From assembly GCA_003243255.1 (NCBI GenBank), contig QFQM01000004.1, forward strand, positions 26,743 to 90,742: a stretch of 64,000 bases of DNA, given 5' to 3'. The number at the start of each line of letters is the position of its first letter. Position 1 is the first letter of the stretch. Made by a program: the position numbers and the translations under genes. Below, piece after piece: positions 7,779 through 14,904 of this stretch. A model generated the notes under the pieces. The model searched no databases. It was given only the letters and a program-made list of their open reading frames with translations, and was not told the DNA's origin. The DNA is from Flavobacterium psychrophilum. GTDB taxonomy: Bacteria; Bacteroidota; Bacteroidia; Flavobacteriales; Flavobacteriaceae.

Positions 7779-9551
7779 TTAGTTCACCTGGCCTTCGCCA
7801 ACTTTAAGCTTCATACCCGGCTGAATGCTTTCGCCTTTAATCTTGTTCCAGTTCTTAAGGTTCTCCACCGTAACACCAGGGTGTTTTCTTGCTATGCTGA
7901 ATAATGAGTCACCTTTCTGAACGATATATTCACGTTGCTGCTCATAAGTATCTTTTGTTCTTTTTGCAGGTGCAGCAGCCACAGCAGTTTTAGTTTCAGG
8001 AACAACAACTTCAGGAGTTTCTTCGCCTTCTGCGTCCGGAGTTTCAGTAGCAGCAGCTACAGCCGTTTTAGCATTTGCAGCCGGTGCAGTTGTTTTGTTG
8101 TTTACAGTATCTTTAGTGTTCTTAGCAGCAATAGCCTCATCTTCTCTTACAGGCGTTTTAACCATAATGGTTTTCTGGATCTTTAAAGTTTGACCCGCCT
8201 GTATGTTATTGCCTTTTATCCTGTTCCATTTTCTAAGATCAGCTATGCTGACATCGTTCTTTGCAGCAATTTCGCCAAGATTATCACCTCGCTTAACTTT
8301 GTAAGTTTTGGTGCTGATTGTTTTCTCTTTTTTGAAAGAGCTGTTTGATGCCAATGCCTTTGACGAAGTGCTGTCTTTTCTTGCTGAAGCAACAGCCGTT
8401 TCTGTTTTGTCTAAGAAATATGGTTTTTCTCTTTTGCTATCTTCATGATCGATGTAAGCATAAATACCATTTTCGTTAGACGTGAACAAAGCTATCTTAT
8501 CCTTCGGAAGCCTCAGGTAATGAGCTTTTTCAGTTGTAAACGGAATGATGTCCAGTTTATAGATAGGGTTCAGCAATTCCAGTTGTGAAACCGGAACGTC
8601 AAGCAATTGTGCAATCTGTTTGAATGACATCTGGCGTTTAACCATTATAGTGTCAGTTTCAAAGTATGTAATCGGTGCTTTTTTCGCGTTTATTCCGTGC
8701 TCTTTAGCATGCTCATAAATGTACATTGTCGCTAAGAAAGTAGGTACATAGGCCTGTGTTTCTTTCGGCAGGTTCTTACGGATGTTCCAGTAATTGCTGT
8801 ATGATCCTGAACGGCGTATAGCTTTGGTTACATTACCCGGACCTGCGTTGTATGATGCAAGCACAAGATCCCAATCACCAAAAATATTGTAAAGGCTTGA
8901 AAGGTACTGGCATGCAGCTTCGGTAGCTTTTAAAGGATCGCTTCTTTCGTCTACATAACTGTTTACCTCAAGGTTGTATTGTTTTCCTGTTGGGTACATA
9001 AACTGCCAAAGCCCTTTAGCACCAACCCTTGACATTGCGCGTGGGTTAAGCGCCGACTCAATAACAGCCAGGTATTTTATTTCGATAGGTACGTTGTATT
9101 TGGCAAGGTACTCTTCGAACATCGGGAAATAGTATTCCGATATTGCCATTAGTCGCTCATACGACCTTGGCCTGTTTTTAAGGTACGATTTTATGATGTT
9201 CTCAAGGCCTTTGCTGTATTCGATGTTAAACGGAGATTTAGCATCCATTTTAGCAAGCCTTTCTTTAAGAACCTCAGTAGAAAGGTTGTAATCCACATCC
9301 ACATCAGGATTTATCCTCATAAGGTCTTCCTGCATGTTGTTAAACAGCTCCTGGTTGGTAAGCTCCTGAACCCAAAGGCTGTCTACACAAGCCATATCAC
9401 TATGACGGATGAAACTGGATTTAATAGAATCTAAGAACGAAATTTTTGTAATTGGGGCAACCGGTGTAATGTCGGCCTGGGCACTCTCCTGGGCAAAAGC
9501 CACGAAAGAGAAAAGTGCGAAGACTAATGACAATGTTTTCTTTTTACTCAT
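7779..9551 (-). CDS. LysM-containing lytic transglycosylase (MltD-like)
   Basis: A 590-aa secreted murein hydrolase. The signal peptide covers about residues 1-20 (FALFSFVAFAQ). The transglycosylase SLT domain spans about 140-290, with catalytic Glu165 in AVIESALNP followed by GAKGLWQFM and, later, ASYNAGPGNV. Two LysM peptidoglycan-binding domains follow: YKVKRGDNLGEIAAKNDVS near 415-460 and YIVQKGDSLFSIARK near 540-585, separated by an Ala/Thr-rich linker. The layout matches MltD. It cleaves glycan strands with formation of 1,6-anhydro-MurNAc. It heads an operon with the DUF4837 lipoprotein and elaA. Confidence 0.93.
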   Translation of the reverse strand: MSKKKTLSLVFALFSFVAFAQESAQADITPVAPITKISFLDSIKSSFIRHSDMACVDSLWVQELTNQELFNNMQEDLMRINPDVDVDYNLSTEVLKERLAKMDAKSPFNIEYSKGLENIIKSYLKNRPRSYERLMAISEYYFPMFEEYLAKYNVPIEIKYLAVIESALNPRAMSRVGAKGLWQFMYPTGKQYNLEVNSYVDERSDPLKATEAACQYLSSLYNIFGDWDLVLASYNAGPGNVTKAIRRSGSYSNYWNIRKNLPKETQAYVPTFLATMYIYEHAKEHGINAKKAPITYFETDTIMVKRQMSFKQIAQLLDVPVSQLELLNPIYKLDIIPFTTEKAHYLRLPKDKIALFTSNENGIYAYIDHEDSKREKPYFLDKTETAVASARKDSTSSKALASNSSFKKEKTISTKTYKVKRGDNLGEIAAKNDVSIADLRKWNRIKGNNIQAGQTLKIQKTIMVKTPVREDEAIAAKNTKDTVNNKTTAPAANAKTAVAAATETPDAEGEETPEVVVPETKTAVAAAPAKRTKDTYEQQREYIVQKGDSLFSIARKHPGVTVENLKNWNKIKGESIQPGMKLKVGEGQVN

Positions 9552-9646
9552 CTAATTTACTTTTATTAATCAGTTAAATTACAATGCATTACAAAGTAAC
9601 AAAGTATGATAACTTTAGAATTTGATTTCTATTGCAAACTTTAACA

Positions 9647-10837
9647 CTACTCCCCCTGTATCGCTGCGATACCCGGAAGTGTGCGTCCTTCAAGCATTTC
9701 AAGCATGGCACCGCCACCGGTAGACACATAGCTCATTTTTGGCTCAAGGCCAAACTGCTTAACGGCTGCTACTGAGTCACCTCCCCCTACAAGAGAGAAA
9801 GCGCCTTTGTTAGTAGCTTCAGCTATAAAATTACCAAGCTCGATAGTGCCCTTGGCAAAGTTTTCCATCTCAAATACGCCCAGCGGACCATTCCACAGAA
9901 TGGTTTTGGACTCAAGGATAACTTTCTTGAAGTTTTCCAACGATTTTGGCCCTGCGTCAAGCCCCTGCCAACCGTCAGGAATCGCAGTTACGTCAACAAC
10001 CTGTGTTTTGGCATCATTCTTAAAGCCATCGGCAGCAATAACATCTACCGGCAGGTGAATCTGTACGTTTTTCTCTTTGGCTTTGGCCAAAATATCAAGG
10101 GCAAGTTGTTGCTTGTCGTCCTCGCAAATCGAGTCGCCAATTTTTCCACCCTGTGCTTTGATAAATGTGAAGGTCATCCCTCCGCCTATTATCAGGTGGT
10201 CTACCTTGTCAAGTATGTTTTCAATAACCGTGATCTTAGACGAAACTTTAGATCCGCCCAATACAGCCGTTACCGGCTTTTCACTGTTTTTCAATACTTT
10301 GTCAAGGCTTTCGATCTCCTTAGCAAGAAGCTCGCCAAAAACTTTATTTTCAGGAAAATAGTTTGCAATTATTGTTGTTGAAGCGTGTGCACGGTGAGCC
10401 GTACCAAAGGCATCATTCACATAAACATCGCCAAGAGCGGCAAGTTTTTTTGCAAAGCCTTCATCGCCCGCTTCTTCTTCTTTGTAAAAACGAAGGTTTT
10501 CTAAAAGCAGCACTTCGCCCTGTTGTAAATCCTTTGCAGCCTGCTCTACTTCAGCACCTATGCTGTCGTTTACAAATTTTACTTTAACACCCAGTATTTC
10601 AGATGTTTTATCTACAATATGTTTTAGGGAATATTTTTCCTCAACGCCTTTCGGCCTGCCTAAATGCGACATAAGGATAACACTGCCACCGTCCTTAAGA
10701 ATCTTATCAATTGTTGGTTTCGCAGCTTCAATACGGGTAGTGTCTGTTACTTTAAAGTTCTCATCCAGAGGTACATTAAAGTCTACACGGATTACGGCTT
10801 TTTTATTCGCAAAATTGATATCAGCAAGAGTTTTCAT
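9647..10837 (-). CDS. pgk: Phosphoglycerate kinase
   Basis: A 396-aa cytoplasmic glycolytic enzyme that transfers phosphate from 1,3-bisphosphoglycerate to ADP. Family motifs are visible: RVDFNVPLD at residues 17-25, [11 protein letters not shown] near 54-64, and the nucleotide-binding GGGDSVAAV near 349-357. Length is normal. It stands alone between the transglycosylase operon and a long gap and has its own promoter. Confidence 0.97.
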   Translation of the reverse strand: MKTLADINFANKKAVIRVDFNVPLDENFKVTDTTRIEAAKPTIDKILKDGGSVILMSHLGRPKGVEEKYSLKHIVDKTSEILGVKVKFVNDSIGAEVEQAAKDLQQGEVLLLENLRFYKEEEAGDEGFAKKLAALGDVYVNDAFGTAHRAHASTTIIANYFPENKVFGELLAKEIESLDKVLKNSEKPVTAVLGGSKVSSKITVIENILDKVDHLIIGGGMTFTFIKAQGGKIGDSICEDDKQQLALDILAKAKEKNVQIHLPVDVIAADGFKNDAKTQVVDVTAIPDGWQGLDAGPKSLENFKKVILESKTILWNGPLGVFEMENFAKGTIELGNFIAEATNKGAFSLVGGGDSVAAVKQFGLEPKMSYVSTGGGAMLEMLEGRTLPGIAAIQGE

Positions 10838-10875
10838 TAATGGGCTTTTAGTTTTAATTAGATTATGTAGAAAGG

Positions 10876-10908
10876 CAAATATAGGCCTTTCTGTTAATAA
10901 ATTGCCAA
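10876..10908 (-). promoter_or_regulatory. Probable pgk promoter
   Basis: On the minus strand there is TTG (10908-10906), a 22-nt spacer and TATATTTG (10883-10876). The spacer is slightly longer than the usual 17-20. The start codon is 38 nt downstream. Confidence 0.5.
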
Positions 10909-11306
10909 TAAGTTGTTCAAAAAGATTTTTAATGATATTTTATAGTGTTGATTTTCAGTGATTTGTATGGATGTTAAAATTTGTTTAACGCCATGAAACG
11001 GAAGTATTCTGTAATGAAATTTTAAATTCACAACCCGCGAAAACGTATTCGAGTGTTTTTCGTAACAGGATTTATCTTATATTAGTAGTCATAAAATGCT
11101 TGCTATGAAAATAATAGTAGCATCAACCTTATCGAAGGGCTTCTTTTTATGCGATGCCCAAAGCGATATTTCTGCCAGATAAAATTATTATGTCTGCTAC
11201 ATCCCGGCAGATAACGTATAACCCTAAAACCAATATCCCACCATTCGAAGCCAATCTGTTTTTATTATGTAACTACTTAATTTTTTGTAACATAAAATCC
11301 CCCATT
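10909..11306. other. Intergenic stretch without a recognisable gene
   Basis: An A/T-rich gap between pgk and the first parvulin-like gene. The reading frame upstream of 11307 happens to be open back to 11154, but that extension lacks a signal peptide at its start and looks non-coding. A weak CTGCC/GGCAG inverted repeat lies around 11173-11210. I see no promoter that I would defend. Confidence 0.4.
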
Positions 11307-11873
11307 ATGAAAACAATTGCATTACTACTGGTTTTTATTTCCTGCACTGCCATGGCTCAGGAAACACCTACGCCCAAACAGGCCAAAGAATATATTGAAA
11401 ATCATATCAATATCACCATTGATATCAGCGAGCTGGATAAAAAATACGATTTGCTGAAAAATCATAAACCCGGAGATGTGATAGTCGACGGGAAGAACAT
11501 CTACAAATTTGTTGAGACCACCACTGCAATGGCCTATAATGCCGGATATATTTATCTCGATGCCAAAAAATTACCTGAAGAAGAACTAAAAAGGCTGACC
11601 GACGAAATATTAAATGAGTATAACAACGGTGCTTCCTTTGCCGACCTGATAAAAAAATACTCAATGGATAAAAATCCTAATGCTGCCGAAATGAAATTTA
11701 CTGATGGGCAGATGGTTAAAACATTCGAAAAAGCGGTAAAGGAACATACTGCCGGAGAAGTATTTACCGTTACTACTCCTGAAAAAGGCTGGTACCATAT
11801 CGTTAAGAAAAATACTGATAACCAGACTGTAAAAGCAATCCGGGCAGAATATGCCACATACAAAAGTTCGTAA
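11307..11873 (+). CDS. Secreted parvulin-like (PPIC-type) protein
   Basis: A 188-aa protein. The start is placed at ATG 11307 because it begins a clean signal peptide (MKTIALLLVFISCTAMAQ). An in-frame ATG at 11154 would bury this signal. Residues about 105-180 show the PpiC/parvulin pattern: NNGASFADLIKKYSMD, GEVFTVTTPEKGWYHIVKK. It would assist folding in the periplasm. The protein is shorter than typical SurA/PpiD, having only one rotamase-like unit. A diverged paralogue follows 17 nt downstream. Confidence 0.75.
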   Translation: MKTIALLLVFISCTAMAQETPTPKQAKEYIENHINITIDISELDKKYDLLKNHKPGDVIVDGKNIYKFVETTTAMAYNAGYIYLDAKKLPEEELKRLTDEILNEYNNGASFADLIKKYSMDKNPNAAEMKFTDGQMVKTFEKAVKEHTAGEVFTVTTPEKGWYHIVKKNTDNQTVKAIRAEYATYKSS

Positions 11874-11890
11874 CCAAACCCGTTAATTAA

Positions 11891-12463
11891 ATGAAATACA
11901 CTCTTTTGTTTCTGTCATTGCTGCTGCCTCTGGCAATAGTTGCTCAGGATTATACCCCTACAGAACAGCAGGCAAAAGAGTATTTTTATAAAAATCAGGA
12001 GATTATTTCTTCAAGTACTTATTTTGAAGAAGATGGACCTTTATTTGATTTTTACTCCAAAAAAAACACTGGTGATGTAGTAATAACCGGTACTGAAATA
12101 CACAAAGTTGTTGGCCCTAAGCTCATAACCCTATACAATTGCTCTATGATCTTTTTTGATAACCGCATTCAACCTGCAGCAGAAATTGAATCGGCACAAA
12201 AAACCATCATGTCAAATTATGAGTCGGGCTTTAGCTTTCAGGAACTTGCAGAACGATACTCCGATCCAATTCATCATTCGGAAGATTCTATGATAGATGC
12301 TGAAGATCTGCCGGATTGCCCTCTTAGATCGGGTTTAGAACAGCATAAACCGAAAGAAATGTTTTTTGTAGAGGCTTCAGAATATATAAGCTATCTGATT
12401 GTAATCAACGATTTTCCTGTAAAGCGAAAAGGTATTATCGTACAGCATGCCGTTTATGAATAA
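11891..12463 (+). CDS. Diverged parvulin-like paralogue, secreted
   Basis: A 190-aa protein with a signal peptide (MKYTLLFLSLLLPLAIVAQ). It aligns by eye with its upstream neighbour: PTEQQAKEYF against PTPKQAKEYI, GDVVITGTEIHKV against GDVIVDGKNIYKF, and ESGFSFQELAERYSD against NNGASFADLIKKYSMD. The C-terminal rotamase part has lost the GWYHIV-type ending, so activity is doubtful. It probably arose by tandem duplication. An octamer array starts directly after the stop. Confidence 0.65.
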   Translation: MKYTLLFLSLLLPLAIVAQDYTPTEQQAKEYFYKNQEIISSSTYFEEDGPLFDFYSKKNTGDVVITGTEIHKVVGPKLITLYNCSMIFFDNRIQPAAEIESAQKTIMSNYESGFSFQELAERYSDPIHHSEDSMIDAEDLPDCPLRSGLEQHKPKEMFFVEASEYISYLIVINDFPVKRKGIIVQHAVYE

Positions 12464-12503
12464 AACTCTGTAACTTCATAACTCAGCCACTTTGCAACTT
12501 TAT
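12464..12503 (+). repeat. Degenerate octamer array (5 units)
   Basis: Starting at the first base after TAA (12461-12463): AACTCTGT, AACTTCAT, AACTCAGC, CACTTTGC, AACTTTAT. The same unit type recurs at 31953-31984 and 32041-32080. Confidence 0.65.
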
Positions 12504-12505
12504 GC

Positions 12506-12513
12506 TATATTTG
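12506..12513 (+). promoter_or_regulatory. -7 element only 4 nt before the holB start
   Basis: TATATTTG fits TAnnTTTG. No well-spaced TTG lies upstream. If used, transcription would begin at or next to the holB ATG, giving a leaderless message. Confidence 0.35.
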
Positions 12514-12517
12514 CCCT

Positions 12518-13666
12518 ATGCTTTTCTCAGAAATTTTAGGACAGGAACACATCAAAAGCCACCTTACCACAAGTGCCTCTTCGGCGCATATTCCACACGC
12601 ACAACTTTTTATAGGCCCCGAAGGCTCAGGTACTTTACCCATGGCTATTGCTTATGCACAGTATATTCTCTGTGCCAATACCGGCAACGAAAACACCAAC
12701 GGCAATGAAGCCTGTAACCTGAAGTTCCGCAACCTGTCGCACCCCGATCTGCATTTTGTTTTTCCGGTGTCGACCAATAGCGATGTGAAGAGCCATCCTG
12801 TGAGTGCCAATTTTTTAAAGGCCTGGCGTGAATTTGTTGAGGAAACACCTTACGGCAGTCTTTTCGACTGGTATAAAAAGATTGATATAGCCAATAAACA
12901 GGGACAGATAGGTGTAGACGAAGCTACCGAGATCGTAAAATCACTTTCGCTAAAAGCCTATGAAGGTGGTTATAAAGTGATGATCATCTGGATGGCCGAC
13001 AAAATGAACACCGCCACAGCCAACAAACTCCTGAAACTGCTGGAAGAACCGCCTGAAAAAACGGTTTTCCTCCTGATTGCCGAAAGCCAGGACGATATAC
13101 TGCAAACCATACTATCACGTTGCCAGGTGCTTAACTTTGGCCCATTGGGTGAAAAAGCAATTGTTGATGCGCTTGTTTCACGTGAAAATATGGAACAGCG
13201 TGCTGCCTTAAAAATTGCGCACCAGGCTCAGGGCAATTATAACAAAGCCCTGCATTTGCTGCACAAAACCGATGACCACAATCCGTTTGAAGAATGGTTT
13301 GTTATGTGGGTGCGTGCTGCTTTCCGTGCTAAGGGTAATGCCGCTGCCATTCAGGATCTTATTGCCTGGAGCGAGGCTATTGCAGGCATTGGCCGTGAAG
13401 CCCAAAAACAGTTCCTTAATTTCTGCATTGATATGTTCCGCCAGGCATTATTGCTGAATTATAATGCTAAAGAACTGGTTTTCATGGAACCGACCGTTGA
13501 TAAATTCAAGCTCGAAAATTTTGCGCCTTTTGTAAACGGCAACAACATAAACGACATTTTTAAAGAACTTAGCGATGCATTGTATCACATTGAGCGCAAC
13601 GGTAATGCAAAAATTATTTTAACCGACTTATCCATAAAACTCACACGATTAATCCATAAAAAATAA
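12518..13666 (+). CDS. holB: DNA polymerase III subunit delta prime
   Basis: A 382-aa clamp-loader subunit. The N-terminus MLFSEILGQEHIKSHL and the block KVMIIWMADKMNTATANKLL followed by LLEEPPEKTVFLL are characteristic of the DnaX/HolB family. The Walker A position reads GPEGSGT, with Thr in place of the usual Lys, which suits delta prime, a subunit that does not hydrolyse ATP. The sensor-like ILSRCQVL is present. Only two cysteines remain in the zinc-ribbon region (CANTGNENTNGNEAC). It is followed by doxX-like after 4 nt. Confidence 0.9.
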   Translation: MLFSEILGQEHIKSHLTTSASSAHIPHAQLFIGPEGSGTLPMAIAYAQYILCANTGNENTNGNEACNLKFRNLSHPDLHFVFPVSTNSDVKSHPVSANFLKAWREFVEETPYGSLFDWYKKIDIANKQGQIGVDEATEIVKSLSLKAYEGGYKVMIIWMADKMNTATANKLLKLLEEPPEKTVFLLIAESQDDILQTILSRCQVLNFGPLGEKAIVDALVSRENMEQRAALKIAHQAQGNYNKALHLLHKTDDHNPFEEWFVMWVRAAFRAKGNAAAIQDLIAWSEAIAGIGREAQKQFLNFCIDMFRQALLLNYNAKELVFMEPTVDKFKLENFAPFVNGNNINDIFKELSDALYHIERNGNAKIILTDLSIKLTRLIHKK

Positions 13667-13670
13667 TACT

Positions 13671-14054
13671 ATGTACACGCACACCGCAACTATTATTACA
13701 CTGATTTTTTTGGGCATAACTTTCATACAATCAGGCTATGACAAGGTATCCGACTGGAAAGGAAACGTAGAATGGCTTAAAGGCCACTTTGCACAGACGC
13801 CTATCAAAAACATGGTGCCGCAATCATTGTTCCTGATCCTTGTGCTTGAAGTTTTTGCCGGTGCTTTTTCGGTTATCGGTGCTATACAGATGATCATGAA
13901 CGGCGAAACTGAATTCGCTTTCTGGGGAAGCCTTATTTCATGCGTAACATTGCTGTTCCTTCTTTTAGGTCAGCGTATGGCTAAAGAATACGACGGCGCA
14001 AGAACAATCGTTATCTATTTTATCCCGGCAGTTCTTGTTCTTACATGGCTGTAA
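13671..14054 (+). CDS. DoxX-family membrane protein
   Basis: A 127-aa inner-membrane protein with four predicted hydrophobic segments (about 8-25, 46-70, 78-100, 108-127). The early FIQSGYDKVSDWKGNVEWL motif is typical of DoxX-like proteins. The exact role is not known; some members are linked to quinone or thiosulfate metabolism. It lies 4 nt behind holB and is probably co-transcribed with it. Confidence 0.8.
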   Translation: MYTHTATIITLIFLGITFIQSGYDKVSDWKGNVEWLKGHFAQTPIKNMVPQSLFLILVLEVFAGAFSVIGAIQMIMNGETEFAFWGSLISCVTLLFLLLGQRMAKEYDGARTIVIYFIPAVLVLTWL

Positions 14055-14058
14055 TTCT

Positions 14059-14106
14059 GATATTTGGATAGTTAGATTATTTGACTTTTAGAATCAAAGA
14101 CAATAA
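14059..14106 (+). repeat. Degenerate octamer array after the doxX-like stop
   Basis: Beginning 5 nt after TAA: GATATTTG, GATAGTTA, GATTATTT, GACTTTTA, GAATCAAA, GACAATAA. The GA phase is kept at a period of 8. Confidence 0.5.
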
Positions 14107-14119
14107 AAAAGGACTGTCT

Positions 14120-14235
14120 CAAAAGTAATTTTCATTAGGTTTTGTCATTTCGACCGCAGCGTAGCAAAGTGGAGAAATCTCAACAACTTAATTTTAGAGA
14201 TTTCTCCACTTTGCTACGCTAAAATGACACTTTTG
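14120..14235. repeat. Long-hairpin repeat element
   Basis: A perfect 24-bp inverted repeat, 14158-14181 with 14197-14220, and a 15-nt loop. The stem continues outwards as GTCATTT (14144-14150) with AAATGAC (14222-14228) and CAAAAGT (14120-14126) with ACTTTTG (14229-14235). The left arm matches the single-armed element at 41705-41742. It resembles dispersed REP/MITE-like repeats that I know from flavobacterial genomes. It separates doxX-like from the hypothetical gene at 14272. Confidence 0.85.
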
Positions 14236-14275
14236 TAAACTGCACCAAAAAGTTAGACTATTGGGGACAGTTTAA
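14229..14275. mobile_element. Possible IS3-type terminal remnant
   Basis: The stretch containing TGCACCAAAAAGTTAGACTA (14241-14260) resembles the terminal inverted repeats of IS3-family elements. There is also partial symmetry between ACTGTCTCAAAAGT (14113-14126) and the sequence around GGGGACAGT. No transposase gene is present, so at most this is a solo end or a MITE. Confidence 0.3.
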
Positions 14276-14613
14276 TTGCTACCCTTTCTTTTTAAAATCA
14301 ATCCTAAATGGATGTCTATTGCAAGCTCATGATTCATAAAAGGTGCCGCATTGCTACCTCTTGACCATATTCGAGTTTCATAATTATCATAGAAGTAACT
14401 ATGCTCTTGCATAACTTTGTAAATTTCCGCTTTAAGTACATCTACCGCATCATCCCTAAGCTTTTCAGCACATGAATGTTCTACCTGACTTTCAAACCTG
14501 TGCCATGCACCTATACCAATCTCATCATTAACTTGGTGAGCTTTCACTTCCACAGGAAAATTGATTGTGTAATTAATGCCTCCAACAACTAACTCTTTAC
14601 TTAAATATTTCAT
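14272..14613 (-). CDS. Hypothetical protein
   Basis: A 113-aa protein I do not recognise. The ATG at 14613 (MKYLSKELVV) is preferred over a GTG seven codons upstream. It is soluble, without signal peptide or membrane segment, rich in His and Glu, with a middle part (SCAEKLRDDAVDVLKAEIYK) that looks helical. Its 3' end touches the repeat/IS-like relic at 14229-14275, which suggests local rearrangement. It may be a real accessory gene; there is no functional clue in the sequence or neighbours. Confidence 0.55.
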   Translation of the reverse strand: MKYLSKELVVGGINYTINFPVEVKAHQVNDEIGIGAWHRFESQVEHSCAEKLRDDAVDVLKAEIYKVMQEHSYFYDNYETRIWSRGSNAAPFMNHELAIDIHLGLILKRKGSN

Positions 14614-14904
14614 AATATTGGTTTTAAATATCACAAAGCAATTTAATAATAAGGTTGGGAGATATTAATACCTATTGCGAGGATTTATCAACAAAAATAC
14701 TGATTTACAGTAACTTGTAAAGAACGACATTTTAAAGTTGTAATATTTCAATAACAAAATTATTTGATGTTTAAATCTACCTTAAAATGTCTTATTTTAC
14801 ATATATTTAGATTTTATCCGAAAACAAAAATTTCAAATGTCATCAAGTTATTAACAGCTATAAATTTTTCTAAATTTTGGGTGCACTCTATTGAGATAGC
14901 TTTT
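14614..14904. other. A/T-rich intergenic stretch
   Basis: Between the hypothetical gene and the helicase stop. It contains single TTATCAACA (near 14686) and TTATTAACA (near 14847) words like those at 39.6-40.1 kb, but not a cluster. Nothing else is recognisable. Confidence 0.4.

Noticed and set aside
11154..11306. N-terminal extension of the first parvulin gene to an ATG at 11154
   Set aside because: It would place 51 residues before a perfect signal peptide; the ATG at 11307 is better.
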